Notes under the pieces: model-generated
Seen by the model: only the letters and a program-made list of their open reading frames with translations
What the model was told of the DNA's origin: nothing
Database searches by the model: none
Position numbers and translations under genes: made by a program
From: Ideonella_A sp963843805
GTDB lineage: Bacteria > Pseudomonadota > Gammaproteobacteria > Burkholderiales > Burkholderiaceae_C
NCBI GenBank assembly: GCA_963843805.1
Contig: CAWJLY010000001.1
Location: 806,001 to 870,000, forward strand
Direction of reading: 5' to 3'
Length of the DNA stretch: 64,000 bases
Shown here: positions 38,409 to 47,358 of the stretch, piece after piece
Position numbering within the stretch: position 1 is the stretch's first letter
How the letters are laid out: each line of letters begins with the position of its first letter

Positions 38409-39416
38409 ATGAGTTGGCGTTCTCATTTCGATCTCGATCCGGTCATGCAGCGGCTGCTCGATGAAGCCTATCGGCTGCTTGCCGCGGTACCGTTGTTTGC
38501 CATCGCCTTGCTGGTGGTCTGGATCAGCTGGTGGTGCGGGCGTTGGCTGTCCAGCCGCACGCTGCTCGACCGGGTGGTATTGCGCAATCCGTTCTTGCGC
38601 GACCTGATGCGCACCACCGTGCGCTGGACGGTGGTGATGCTCGGCTTGCTGATCGCGCTGGAGATCGTCAACGCGACGGCGATCGTCGGTGCGGTGCTGG
38701 GTACCGCAGGCGTGCTCGGCGTGGCGATCGGTTTTGCATTCAAGGATATTCTCGAAAATTACCTGGCTGGCATCCTGATGAGCATCCGCCAGCCCTTTTC
38801 GCCACAGGATCATGTCGTGATCAACGGCAATGAGGGCTTGGTGATCGCGCTGACATCGCGCGCGACCATCCTGATGACGCTCGACGGCAATCACCTGCGG
38901 CTGCCCAATGCACTTGTCTTTCGAAGCGTGACGCTGAACTACACGCGCAACCCGAGCCGACGCTTCGAGTTCGAGGTCGGCATCGGGGTCAACGAAGACT
39001 TGTTGCTGGCGCAAGAACTCGGCATCGCCGAGCTCGGCCAGATCGACGGCGTGATTGCCAAGCCGCCGCCGCGTGCGCTGATTACCGCTTTAGGCGACTC
39101 GAACGTGCAAGTGCGCTTTCATGGCTGGGTCGATCAGCGCAGCCACGATTTCGGGCTCGTCAAAAGCGAAGCGATCCGCCGCGTCAAGCTGACACTCGAG
39201 TCGGCCGGCATGGACATGCCCGAGCCGATCTATCGGGTCGCGCTGAGCCGGCTTCCCCGATCTCCAACGGTCCACCCGCCAGCCGCGGCAGAAGCCGCTT
39301 CGAAAATGAATGTCAGGCAGGCGGACACCCGAGCGCTGCGCGATATCGAATCGCAGATTGCCGTCGACCCGAAACGCAACGGCGACCTGCTCGACGCAGC
39401 GGCGCCGAAGGAATAG
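38409..39416 (+). CDS. MscS-family mechanosensitive ion channel
   Basis: An intact small-conductance mechanosensitive channel of 335 residues. Two N-terminal helices (LLAAVPLFAIALLVVWISWWCG and TVRWTVVMLGLLIALEIV) precede the pore helix VGAVLGTAGVLGVAIGFAFKDILENYLAGILM, whose small-residue pattern is typical of MscS TM3. A beta domain with DHVVINGNEGLVIALTSRATILMTLDGNHLRLPNA and a C-terminal alpha/beta domain follow. The start ATG precedes SWRSHFDLD. It is divergent from the SMP-30 operon across about 106 bases and gives osmotic-shock protection. Confidence 0.93.
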   Translation: MSWRSHFDLDPVMQRLLDEAYRLLAAVPLFAIALLVVWISWWCGRWLSSRTLLDRVVLRNPFLRDLMRTTVRWTVVMLGLLIALEIVNATAIVGAVLGTAGVLGVAIGFAFKDILENYLAGILMSIRQPFSPQDHVVINGNEGLVIALTSRATILMTLDGNHLRLPNALVFRSVTLNYTRNPSRRFEFEVGIGVNEDLLLAQELGIAELGQIDGVIAKPPPRALITALGDSNVQVRFHGWVDQRSHDFGLVKSEAIRRVKLTLESAGMDMPEPIYRVALSRLPRSPTVHPPAAAEAASKMNVRQADTRALRDIESQIAVDPKRNGDLLDAAAPKE

Positions 39417-39583
39417 CCCGCGCATCCGGTGACCTGGCGGAGGCGCCATGCCCGGTCGAAGCGCCGGCCCCGACACGGCCTTTCTCCGCTGCAAGGCCGA
39501 CGATCAGGCGTCGGACGGCGCCTACCCACGCACCCGCTCTCTGCTGGCGTACCCGCCAGACCGCCGCCCTTATGGTTCGGATG

Positions 39584-40654
39584 ATGATCAAGATCCGCAG
39601 CGGGCAGGCGCCTGAAAAACTGGGCCGTGAGGCTTTCGGCATCCGCTTTCGTGGTGCGTTCCTCGATCCCGCTTTTGAACAAGCAGGCGACGCACTGGCC
39701 CGGGTCGAAGAGATTGCCTGGCAAAACTACACCGCCGGCCGCAAAGCGCCAGTCACGCGCAAGGCTGGGGAAGGATATGCCGATCCCGACTACGACTTGT
39801 CGGTCGACTGGATCGATGCGCGCGCCCGGATCGATGCCGCACAGGCTGCGTGGGGCCGAATGGAGACCAAGAGTCGGGTGCTGGTGATCAATGCATCCGC
39901 GCGCAACGACGGCACCTGTCCCGGCGAAAACTCGAAGAGCTTTCGATTGTCCGGCCTTGTGATCGATGAACTCGAAAGCGCCGGGATGGAGGTCGACTTT
40001 CTCGATCTGAGCCTGCTGACAAGCGATTACGACCGCCACATCCACCCGTGCAAGGCTTGCGTCTCCACCGCCATGCCGTTGTGCCATTGGCCATGCAGTT
40101 GTTATCCCAACCATGCCGAACGACAGACCAACGACTGGATGAACGAGATCTACGAACGCTGGGTTTCGGCTCATGGCGTTGTCATCGTGTCACCGGTTTA
40201 TTGGTACCAGAGCCCGTCAGGCTTGAAGGCGATGATCGACCGACTGGTTTGCGCCGATGGCGGCAACCCCGACCCGACGCTGACCGGTGGCAAGGACGCC
40301 AAGAAGGCGAAGCAGGTCGAACTCGATGGCTGGGATTATCCGAAACACCTCGCGGGCCGGGCCTACGGCCTGGTGGTTCACGGCGACGTCGCGGGCATCG
40401 AAGGCTCGCGCCGCGCGCTGAGCGATTGGCTCGACTGGATGGGCTTGATCGACGCCGGCGCACAGGCTCGCCTCGATCGTTTCATCGGCTACTACGAGCC
40501 CTATGCGACCAGCCACGATGCCCTCGACAAGGACATCAATGTGCAGCAAGAGGTGCGCCATGTCGGCAAGGCAGTGGCCGCCGTCGTGCGCGAACTTCGC
40601 AACGGCGGGCTCGACACGATGAAGCCCAGGTTGACGCCGCCGCGGCCGAAATGA
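39584..40654 (+). CDS. NAD(P)H-dependent FMN reductase-like flavoprotein with cysteine cluster
   Basis: An intact protein of 356 residues. The flavodoxin-like domain starts near residue 95 with SRVLVINASARNDGTCPGENSKS and continues with VVIVSPVYWYQSPSGLKAMIDRLVC. An N-terminal extension of about 90 residues precedes it. In the middle, HPCKACVSTAMPLCHWPCSC (about 40040-40100) supplies five cysteines, reminiscent of iron-sulfur flavoproteins. A start at 39572 is also possible. The stop overlaps an ATG that could extend the next gene. Redox partner unknown. Confidence 0.85.
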   Translation: MIKIRSGQAPEKLGREAFGIRFRGAFLDPAFEQAGDALARVEEIAWQNYTAGRKAPVTRKAGEGYADPDYDLSVDWIDARARIDAAQAAWGRMETKSRVLVINASARNDGTCPGENSKSFRLSGLVIDELESAGMEVDFLDLSLLTSDYDRHIHPCKACVSTAMPLCHWPCSCYPNHAERQTNDWMNEIYERWVSAHGVVIVSPVYWYQSPSGLKAMIDRLVCADGGNPDPTLTGGKDAKKAKQVELDGWDYPKHLAGRAYGLVVHGDVAGIEGSRRALSDWLDWMGLIDAGAQARLDRFIGYYEPYATSHDALDKDINVQQEVRHVGKAVAAVVRELRNGGLDTMKPRLTPPRPK

Positions 40655-40698
40655 ATGGCCAGCAAACCACTTTTTCATTAACCGGCAAAGGCATCACC

Positions 40699-41235
40699 AT
40701 GGATTCGATCAACCAACAGCAACCCGAAGAGAATCGCGACGATCTGGTCGGCGACGCGGCACTCGAACGGATCCGTCAGATTTTCGAGAAAACGCAGAGC
40801 TGCTTTTTCTGCACCGCCGTCAGCATGGGCGACTCCGGCGCTACCCGGCCGATGACGGTGCAACAGGTCGACGATGCCGGCACCTTGTGGTTTCTCAGCG
40901 CCAGCGACAGCCACAAGAACGCCGAGCTGGCACGCAACCCGGCGGTCCGGTTGTTCTTCCAGGCAACCGAACACGACGGCTTCCTGGTGCTGACCGGCAA
41001 CGCCACCATCACCACCGACCCGGCGCGGATCGACGCCTTGTGGAACCCGATCCTGAAGACCTGGTTTACCGAAGGCCGCGACGATCCGCGAATCACTGCG
41101 ATCGGTGTCGCCCCGCACGGCGGCTACTACTGGGACACCAAACACGGCCGCGCGGTCGCCGGCATCAAGATGCTGGTGGGTGCCGCGATCGGCAAGACGC
41201 TGGATGATTCGATCGAGGGGCGGCTGCGCCCTTGA
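40699..41235 (+). CDS. Pyridoxamine 5'-phosphate oxidase-like (general stress protein 26-type) protein
   Basis: An intact flavin-binding split-barrel protein of 178 residues, with IRQIFEKTQSCFFCTAVSMGDSGATRPMTVQQVDDAGTLWF, then LSASDSHKNAELARNPAVRLFF and WFTEGRDDPRITAIGVAPHGGYYWDTKHG. It is typical of general stress protein 26-like FMN/F420-type reductases rather than true PdxH. The start ATG at 40699 is chosen for its local spacing; an in-frame ATG at 40651 overlaps the upstream stop. Co-transcribed with the preceding flavoprotein. Confidence 0.88.
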   Translation: MDSINQQQPEENRDDLVGDAALERIRQIFEKTQSCFFCTAVSMGDSGATRPMTVQQVDDAGTLWFLSASDSHKNAELARNPAVRLFFQATEHDGFLVLTGNATITTDPARIDALWNPILKTWFTEGRDDPRITAIGVAPHGGYYWDTKHGRAVAGIKMLVGAAIGKTLDDSIEGRLRP

Positions 41236-41269
41236 GCCCATGGGCGACCGGTTGGCGCCTGCGACCCGC

Positions 41270-42181
41270 TCACTCGCCAAGAATTTGCCGCAGCGCGGCG
41301 CGGCCCAGCAGCCCGTCGGGCGATGCCAAGGTCTCGAGGATTTCGAAGTGGTTCAAGTGATGCGCGACCAGCGCATCCACCGGCAGGCCAGCCGCTCGCG
41401 CCGATTGCGTCAACGCGTGTCCCTGGCGCTGGAACTCGGGTGACTCGAGCGCACCCCAGGCCACGATCATCGGCTGGCGCAGCCGGTCCAGGTGGCGGAT
41501 CGGGCTGAGATCGTGCACCGCCGCGTCATCGATCGTCACATAGCGGCCGCGCGACGAGCGACGCACCGGCTCGAGTTCGTAGCAACCGCTGCACAGCAGG
41601 CAGCCTTTGATCAGATCGCCGGGCTGCCCGCTCGCGCGCCAGTCGGTGGTGGCCGCGACCGCAGCGAGGTGAGCGCCCGATGAATGACCGTTGAGGAACA
41701 GGCGGCTCGGGTCGGCGCCGAACGACGCCGCATGCTCGTGGACCCAGGCGATCGATCGCTGCGTCTGATCGGCCAAGGTGCGCAGGTCACCACCGCAGTC
41801 TTGCACCCAGGCGAAATCAGGCACCGCCAGATGAATGCCGGCACGAACATACAGCTCGGCCAAAAATGAATAGTCACGCGCCAGCCCGCTGCGCCACGCG
41901 CCGCCGTGCAGAAATACGACCACTGGCGCGCCGTCGCGACCGCAATCGAACAGGTCGAGCGCCTCGACCTCGGCCGGCCCGTAGCGCAGTCGGCGAGGTG
42001 CGCCGAGCCGCTGGCGGGCGGCTTCGCTGGCAACGGCAAAACCTTGCAGCACCTGCGCCATGTTCGGCGCCCACTGCGTCTGGTCATAGGCCCGGTCGAG
42101 CGCCGCCTGGTCCAGCGCCTGCCACTCCTGCGCAGGCGCGTTGGTGGCCCCCGGTGCCGGTGCCGGCGTCTGCTGCGTCAT
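41270..42181 (-). CDS. Alpha/beta hydrolase, carboxylesterase / kynurenine-formamidase-like
   Basis: An intact alpha/beta hydrolase of 303 residues. The oxyanion motif HGGAWRSG, the nucleophile elbow NGHSSGAHLAA and the C-terminal catalytic His in ALVAHHLNHFEILETLA are visible. The HGGAW motif and length fit the esterase/kynurenine formamidase-like branch. Its ATG overlaps the stop of the upstream hydrolase (ATGA). Convergent with the PNPOx-like gene. Confidence 0.9.
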   Translation of the reverse strand: MTQQTPAPAPGATNAPAQEWQALDQAALDRAYDQTQWAPNMAQVLQGFAVASEAARQRLGAPRRLRYGPAEVEALDLFDCGRDGAPVVVFLHGGAWRSGLARDYSFLAELYVRAGIHLAVPDFAWVQDCGGDLRTLADQTQRSIAWVHEHAASFGADPSRLFLNGHSSGAHLAAVAATTDWRASGQPGDLIKGCLLCSGCYELEPVRRSSRGRYVTIDDAAVHDLSPIRHLDRLRQPMIVAWGALESPEFQRQGHALTQSARAAGLPVDALVAHHLNHFEILETLASPDGLLGRAALRQILGE

Positions 42182-43131
42182 GCCGCCAGCCAGCCGCACG
42201 ACCGTGCAAAGTCGAGCAGCGTTGCGTTGAACAGATTGCCTGCCTCGAGCTCGGGCAGGTGGCCGATGCCTGCCCACAGCATCATCTCGCCGTGCGGGAG
42301 TTGCGGCAACAGCAGATCGGCATTGGTTTCGCGCGGGTTGATCCGGTCCGCGTCGCCCTGCACCAGCAGCACCGGCATGTCGAGTCGCTGCGCCTGATCC
42401 GGGCTGAAAAACGCCGAGACCCTGAACGCCGCAGCGCGTTCGACGCCTTCCGGACGCAGGGCGCGCGCCAATTCAGTCGCCAAGCGCCTTACCTGCTGTG
42501 AGGCGGTGGCACCGACCAGCCGGTCGGCGCCGGCGTCGCCATACTGGAAGCCGCCGTTGCGCAAGCGCTGCACGCGTTCCTCGTACGCAATGCGACGATC
42601 GGTCGACAACGCACGCTGGCCGACGCCGGTGCCGCTCAGCAGCAGGCCGGCGACGCGATCGGGGTATTCGATTGCGAACGCCTGGGCCACCGCCGAACCA
42701 AATGAATGGCCGGTCAGAAGGCAACGCTGCACGCCGACGGCATCGAGAAAATCGGCCACTGCGGCGGCGTAATCGGCGGCTTGCGGTTGCTCGTTGCGCA
42801 AGGCATCGGACAACAGATACCCCGGCGCATTCCAGGCCAGCACGCGGGCGTGCGGCGCAAGTGCGGCGAGCTGAAAGCGAAAGTAGGCGGCATGCGCGCC
42901 GATGCCGTGCAACATCACGATCGCTGGCGCGTCGGCCGCTCCGGACTCCAGAAAAGACCAGCGGTCGCCCAGATAGCGCGATTGCGACGCGGCAGGAATG
43001 CGCGCCAGCCGCAGTTCGGGCAGCGGTGTCGACTGTGCGGGCGAGCACTGCGCCACCCCGGTGGCGACTGCTGTCACGACGGGTGACTCGTCGTCATCCA
43101 GCAGGGGGTGCCTAGAATCGGTTCGGTTCAT
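42178..43131 (-). CDS. Alpha/beta-fold hydrolase
   Basis: An intact alpha/beta hydrolase of 317 residues with MLHGIGAHAAYFRFQLAALA (oxyanion region), the nucleophile elbow LLTGHSFGSAVAQAFA, the acid in VLLVQGDADRINP and the His in LWAGIGHLPELE. These are the motifs of ring-cleavage (meta-cleavage product) or ester hydrolases. The ATG at 43131 is used; an in-frame ATG at 43155 would overlap the divergent Bug gene. It is translationally coupled to the downstream esterase. Substrate unknown. Confidence 0.9.
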   Translation of the reverse strand: MNRTDSRHPLLDDDESPVVTAVATGVAQCSPAQSTPLPELRLARIPAASQSRYLGDRWSFLESGAADAPAIVMLHGIGAHAAYFRFQLAALAPHARVLAWNAPGYLLSDALRNEQPQAADYAAAVADFLDAVGVQRCLLTGHSFGSAVAQAFAIEYPDRVAGLLLSGTGVGQRALSTDRRIAYEERVQRLRNGGFQYGDAGADRLVGATASQQVRRLATELARALRPEGVERAAAFRVSAFFSPDQAQRLDMPVLLVQGDADRINPRETNADLLLPQLPHGEMMLWAGIGHLPELEAGNLFNATLLDFARSCGWLAA

Positions 43132-43153
43132 CGGCAACGGTACAGGAGCATTC

Positions 43154-44125
43154 ATGAAGCGTCGAACAATGGCAGCGGGTCTGGCCGCCGCAGTGGTGGC
43201 TCCGGCCACGTGGGCCCAGGCGCCGCAATGGCCCAGCCGGGCCGTGCGATTGATCGTACCGTACCCCGCCGGCGGCGGCGTCGACGTGCTGGCGCGGGGC
43301 TTGGCGCAGAAGCTTCAGGAGCGCTGGGGCCAGACCGTCACGGTCGACAACCGCCCGGGCGCCAACACGCTGATCGGCACCGATCTCGCAGTGAACGCCA
43401 CCGACGGTCATACGCTGCTGGTGACCACCGACGCGACCTTCACGATCAACCCGCATCTCTACTCGAAGCTGCCCTACGACATCAACCGCGACTTCACGCC
43501 GCTGACTCGCATGGTCTCGTTCAGCCAGCTGCTGGTCGCCAGCACGGCGCTGCCGGCGAACACGCTGCCTGAACTGGTTGCGCTGGCGCGCAGCAAGCCG
43601 GGCCAGCTGTCGTACGCGTCGTACGGCCCGGGCAGCCAGCCGCAACTGGCGACCGAAACCCTGAAGCAGAAGGCCGGCATCTTCATCCTGCACATTCCCT
43701 ATCGCGGCATCCCGCAGGCGGTGACGGCGGTGGTCAGCGGCGAGGTGCCGCTGACCTGGGCCGGCATCCCGTCGTCGCGGCCGCATATCCAGTCGGGCCG
43801 GATCAAGGCACTGGCCTATGGTGGCAAGACTCGCACGCCGGTGTTTCCGGATGTGCCCACCGTCGCCGAACTGGGCTACCCCGAAATCGACGCCAACGTC
43901 TGGGTCGGCCTGTTCGCGCCGGCCGGCATGAACCCGACGCTGGCCGAGCGAATCCAGCGCGATGTGGTGGCGATCCTCACCGAGCCCGCGTTCAAGGCGC
44001 GCGAGGTCGATGCCAAGGGTTACGACCTGGTTGCCAGCACGGCGCAGGAGCTGAGCCAACACATCCGCAGCGAACTCGCCAGCCGCGCAGGCCCGATCCG
44101 CTACTCGGGCGCGAAGGTCGACTGA
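43154..44125 (+). CDS. Bug/TctC-family periplasmic solute-binding protein
   Basis: An intact Bug receptor of 323 residues. The signal peptide MKRRTMAAGLAAAVVAPATWAQA precedes PQWPSRAVRLIVPYPAGGGVD, DNRPGANTLIGTDLAVNATDG and HIPYRGIPQAVTAVVSGEVPLTWAG. AGGAG at 43144-43148 precedes the ATG. It is divergent from the paired hydrolases, suggesting that it captures an ester or acid for them. No permease genes accompany it. Confidence 0.95.
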   Translation: MKRRTMAAGLAAAVVAPATWAQAPQWPSRAVRLIVPYPAGGGVDVLARGLAQKLQERWGQTVTVDNRPGANTLIGTDLAVNATDGHTLLVTTDATFTINPHLYSKLPYDINRDFTPLTRMVSFSQLLVASTALPANTLPELVALARSKPGQLSYASYGPGSQPQLATETLKQKAGIFILHIPYRGIPQAVTAVVSGEVPLTWAGIPSSRPHIQSGRIKALAYGGKTRTPVFPDVPTVAELGYPEIDANVWVGLFAPAGMNPTLAERIQRDVVAILTEPAFKAREVDAKGYDLVASTAQELSQHIRSELASRAGPIRYSGAKVD

Positions 44126-44236
44126 TCGCGACGTGACGGGTTGACGCCCAGGCAGAGCAAAGCCTGATCGAATGCACCGGCATGTCCGTTGCCAATCCCG
44201 CCTCGCACTGGACGTCGGCCAGGCTGCGTGCCCCGA

Positions 44237-44866
44237 TCAGTCCTGCGCAGCCAGCTGTCGCAGTGTCTGCTCGATCGTCTCGGGCGGCTGGCCGCCCTGG
44301 ATCAGGTGTCGATCGTTGATGATCATTGACGGCACCGCGCTGATGCCGAGTTGCTGGTAGTGGCGCTCGAGTGCCCTCACCTCGTCGGCGTATTCGTCCG
44401 AGTCGAGGATGGCGCGCGCCCGCTCGACATCGAGGCCGACCTCGCCGGCCAGCCGCAACAACACATCGGTCGCGCCGGGGTTCTCGGCGTTGGTGTGATA
44501 CGCCGTCAGCAATGCGTGTTTCAACTCGCGTTGTTTGCCCTCCAGGCCGGCCCAGTGCAACATGCGGTGGGCATTGAAGGTATTCCAGACCCATGGCCGG
44601 TCGCCGAAAGTGAAGCCGACATCGGCGCCCCGCTGACGAATCGCTTCGCGGTTCTGCGCCACGCGCTCAGGCGTCGAGCCGTATTTTTCGACCAGGTAGG
44701 CAACGGTCTCGCGACCCTCGGCCGGCAAGGTCGGGTTCAGCTCGAACGGCTGGAAACGCAGATCGACCTGGACCGTGTCACCCAGGCGTTCGAGTGCGGT
44801 TTCGAGCGAGTGCAGGCCGACCGCACACCACGGGCAGGCGACATCGGAAACAAAATCGATCTTCAT
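44237..44866 (-). CDS. DsbA-family oxidoreductase, FrnE-like
   Basis: An intact protein of 209 residues with the thioredoxin-like FrnE fold. The active-site CPWC is at residues 11-14 (FVSDVACPWCAVGLHSLETAL), followed by a helical insert with FQPFELNPTLPAEG and HRMLHWAGLEGKQRELKHALLTAYH. The cis-proline strand is GISAVPSMIINDRHLIQGGQPPETI. No signal peptide, so it is cytoplasmic. A role as a polyketide-type isomerase or disulfide reductase cannot be decided. Confidence 0.92.
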   Translation of the reverse strand: MKIDFVSDVACPWCAVGLHSLETALERLGDTVQVDLRFQPFELNPTLPAEGRETVAYLVEKYGSTPERVAQNREAIRQRGADVGFTFGDRPWVWNTFNAHRMLHWAGLEGKQRELKHALLTAYHTNAENPGATDVLLRLAGEVGLDVERARAILDSDEYADEVRALERHYQQLGISAVPSMIINDRHLIQGGQPPETIEQTLRQLAAQD

Positions 44867-45057
44867 CGGAAGCGTCCATCGTTCAGGTTCAGTTGAATCG
44901 ATCGTACCGTTTCGCACGGCTTCGGTGCCGCAACGTCGGGTTGTCCTACCTGTGAGAGACGGGTTTGAGGTCGACCCTTCGGAAGAGGAGTATTGGTTCG
45001 GTTCGCCGCACAGCAGCCCGCGGGCCCGCATGACCTCGCCGGGAGACGCCGCGACGG

Positions 45058-45540
45058 TTAATAAATCAGAAGCCGAAGATCGACTTTGTCCGCACCATCG
45101 CGGAATCCTTCCCTCCAATGTGCCACGATTTCAAAGCCGTGCCTGACATAGAAAGGGGCCACCTTCAACGTCGTGTCGATGATCAGATACTTCGTCGCAG
45201 GGCCATGCGACTTGAGATGTCGGATACGGTGCCTGAGCAGCATCGAGCCAAGTCCCTTGCCGTGCCACCCAGCGTGAATTTGACCGAAAACAAGCACGGC
45301 GTGGTTGTAGTTGTCAGAGACCTCGTAGCCGCCAAAGCCGACGACCTGACCATCATCGACCACGACAAAGTTCGGGCCATCGGGTTCGTCCAGCGCGCTT
45401 TTGAACCAGTCTTCATCACCCGCACTGAAGAATTCAGGTACGTTGGATCGAAAGCAGGCGATTGCCGCATCACGGTCGGCGATCGCGTATTCCCTGATGT
45501 GAACAGATTCCGTCTGTCGTGATGCCACGCTGCTCACCAT
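45058..45540 (-). CDS. GNAT-family N-acetyltransferase
   Basis: An intact acetyltransferase of 160 residues. The acetyl-CoA-binding motif A is GKGLGSMLLRHRIRHLKSHG, preceded by VVGFGGYEVSDNYNHAVLVFGQIHAGWHG and followed by the motif B region APFYVRHGFEIVAHW. The overall layout matches small-molecule or peptide N-acetyltransferases. Its ATG at 45540 lies at the edge of a gene-poor stretch. Substrate unknown. Confidence 0.9.
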   Translation of the reverse strand: MVSSVASRQTESVHIREYAIADRDAAIACFRSNVPEFFSAGDEDWFKSALDEPDGPNFVVVDDGQVVGFGGYEVSDNYNHAVLVFGQIHAGWHGKGLGSMLLRHRIRHLKSHGPATKYLIIDTTLKVAPFYVRHGFEIVAHWREGFRDGADKVDLRLLIY

Positions 45541-46070
45541 CGTTCCGCCGCCGCAGTGCCATGGTGGTAGCGAAGCTGCCAGCCAACATCGGTCCTGAGC
45601 CAGATGGATGACCGAAGCGTGTGATTCACCAAGACGTTTGTCGGATCAACCTGCGCTGAGCGATACGTCGGCAGCGCAATCGGAACAGGTCGACCCGTCG
45701 ATCATGTCAAAGATGGTAGCACCGTGGTCTGCGATGCCCGACGTTTGCGTTCTCAGCTGTTCGCTACGCTGCGACCTCTACGTATTCGACTTGGCTTGCT
45801 CGCGTGCTTGAATTGGCGGTGGCTTCCACGAGTTGCGACCGAGTATCAACCATCGGCTTGGAGCAACCCAGGACGTCGCTGACCTTCATGCGGGCAGGTC
45901 AGCAGGGCTCCTTCGCAAAGCTGCGAAGCCTCCGATGATGGCCAACTTTTATATAGGCAGACCGTTTTGCTGCACAACTCCGGCGCCTGTCTAGTATTCA
46001 CCCGGTTAAGCTGGCACCGATTGCGAAACAGACCGCGAACTCAGCCCGAAGCCTCACCGTGCACTGTCGA
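45541..46070. other. Gene-poor interval upstream of the RND pump
   Basis: About 530 bases hold no gene I can support. GC is lower than in the flanks. CTTCGC-AAAGCT-GCGAAG at 45911-45928 forms a perfect 6-base stem and could be an operator or a small hairpin. A minus-strand frame of about 40 codons starting in the same area (beginning MKVSDVLGCSKPM) has no recognisable family. The interval probably carries the promoter of the RND fusion-protein gene, but no -10/-35 pair with convincing spacing was found. Confidence 0.5.
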
Positions 46071-47223
46071 ATGTCTTCTCACCCCGGCGGATACGCGCCC
46101 GCCAGAGGTTCGGCACCACAGCTGTTGATGTTGCTGCTGGCAACGCTGGTCCTGTCACCACCGACCGCCCGAGCCGAAGCCCAAGCCGGAGCCCAAGCCC
46201 AAGCCCAAGCCCAAGCAGCATCCGCACCGCTGGCAACCGGCAACGCACCAGCCCGTGCCAGTGTCGGCGTGGCGCGCCTGGACAGCGTGTGGCTGCAGCC
46301 CGAGCGTGAGGCGCCGGCGTCGGTGGTGGCGCGCAACGAATCGAAACTGTCGGCCGAGACTTCGGGCGTGTTGCTGCGCTGGACGGCCGACGTCGGCGCG
46401 CGGGTCAAGCGTGGCGAGCTGTTGGCGCAGATCGATCCGCGCGATGCCGAACTCGGCGTGCAGCGCGCGCGCGCCGGTCTCGATGCGGCGACGACGCGGC
46501 TGAAGCTGGCGCAGGCACAGCTGGCGCGCTCGCGTGAACTGGTGGCGCAGGGTTTCTTTTCGCAGGAGGCGCTGGCGCAGCGCGAGACCGAGGTGGCCTT
46601 GCTGCAGACCGAAGTCAGCAGCGCCCAGGCGCAACTCGCGACCGCGCGGCGCCAGCTCGACAAGACCAGCCTGCGCGCGCCGTTCGACGGCAGCGTCACG
46701 CAGCGCCTGGCGCAGACCGGCGAGGCGGTGGCGCCCGGCAGCGTCTTGTTTGTCATCACCGAAAGCGGTGCCGCGGAGGTCAATGCGACGCTGAGTCCGG
46801 CCGACGTGGCCGGGCTGCGGCGAGCCACCAGCCTGCGCCTGGACACCGGGTCGGGCAGCAGCCATGCGCTGCAGTTGCTGCGGGTCTCGCCGACGCTGAT
46901 CGCACCGGCCCGCACCCAGTCGGCGCGGCTCGCGTTCAAGGACGCGAGCACTGCGCCGCCGCCCGGCACCAGCGGCAGCCTGCGCTGGGTCGAGCAGCAG
47001 CCGCATCTGCCACCCGATCTGCTGGTGCGGCGTGGTGGCGTGCTCGGTGTGTTCGTCCAGCAAGGCAGCGGTGGCACGACGCAGCGCACGGTTTGTCCGC
47101 GTGCCCGATGCGCAGGAGGGCCGAGCCAGCGCATCGCCATCCACGCTGAGCGCTGACAGCATCGTCGTCGTGCGCGGTCAGGCGGCGCTGCAGAACGGTC
47201 AGCCGATCGATGTCCGGCCTTGA
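46071..47223 (+). CDS. RND efflux membrane-fusion protein (HlyD/AcrA type; one frameshift)
   Basis: The periplasmic adaptor of the RND pump that follows, about 384 residues. The N-terminal signal (LLMLLLATLVLSPPTARA) precedes an Ala-Gln repeat, the lipoyl half-motif SKLSAETSGVLLRWTADVGARVKRGELLAQIDPRDAEL, a coiled-coil hairpin of about 80 residues, and LRAPFDGSVTQRLAQTGEAVAPG. One surplus base near 47088 shifts the C-terminus to FVRVPDAQEGRAS. The start is ATG at 46071; GTG at 46059 is possible. It pumps an unknown compound with 47359-50573. Confidence 0.9.
46173..46222 (+). repeat. In-frame CCAAGC hexamer tandem repeat
   Basis: The fusion-protein gene contains about six copies of a CCAAGC-type hexamer with one variant (CCGGAG), encoding alternating Ala and Gln right after the signal peptide. 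Because the unit is 6 bases, copy-number change would lengthen or shorten the linker without a frameshift. Confidence 0.75.
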
Positions 47224-47358
47224 CGCGCCGATGATCGATCGAGGCCGATGGGGCGGCCTGGGCCATCAAGGCGGTCACGGCGGTCGACCATCATCGCGCC
47301 TGAAGGCACTCCCACAGAATGCCGAGTCTGCCGGTCGCGTGAGCGGGTGGGTCTCGCC

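Noticed and set aside
41225..41245. GCCCATGGGC palindrome between convergent genes as a terminator
   Set aside because: It has no loop and no T-run; more likely chance.
45608..45811. A 67-codon plus-strand frame and a minus-strand frame of about 40 codons
   Set aside because: Short, without family resemblance or clear translation signals.
46000..46060. Promoter TTGCTG...TAGTAT for the RND operon
   Set aside because: The spacer is about 19 bases and the hexamers are weak.
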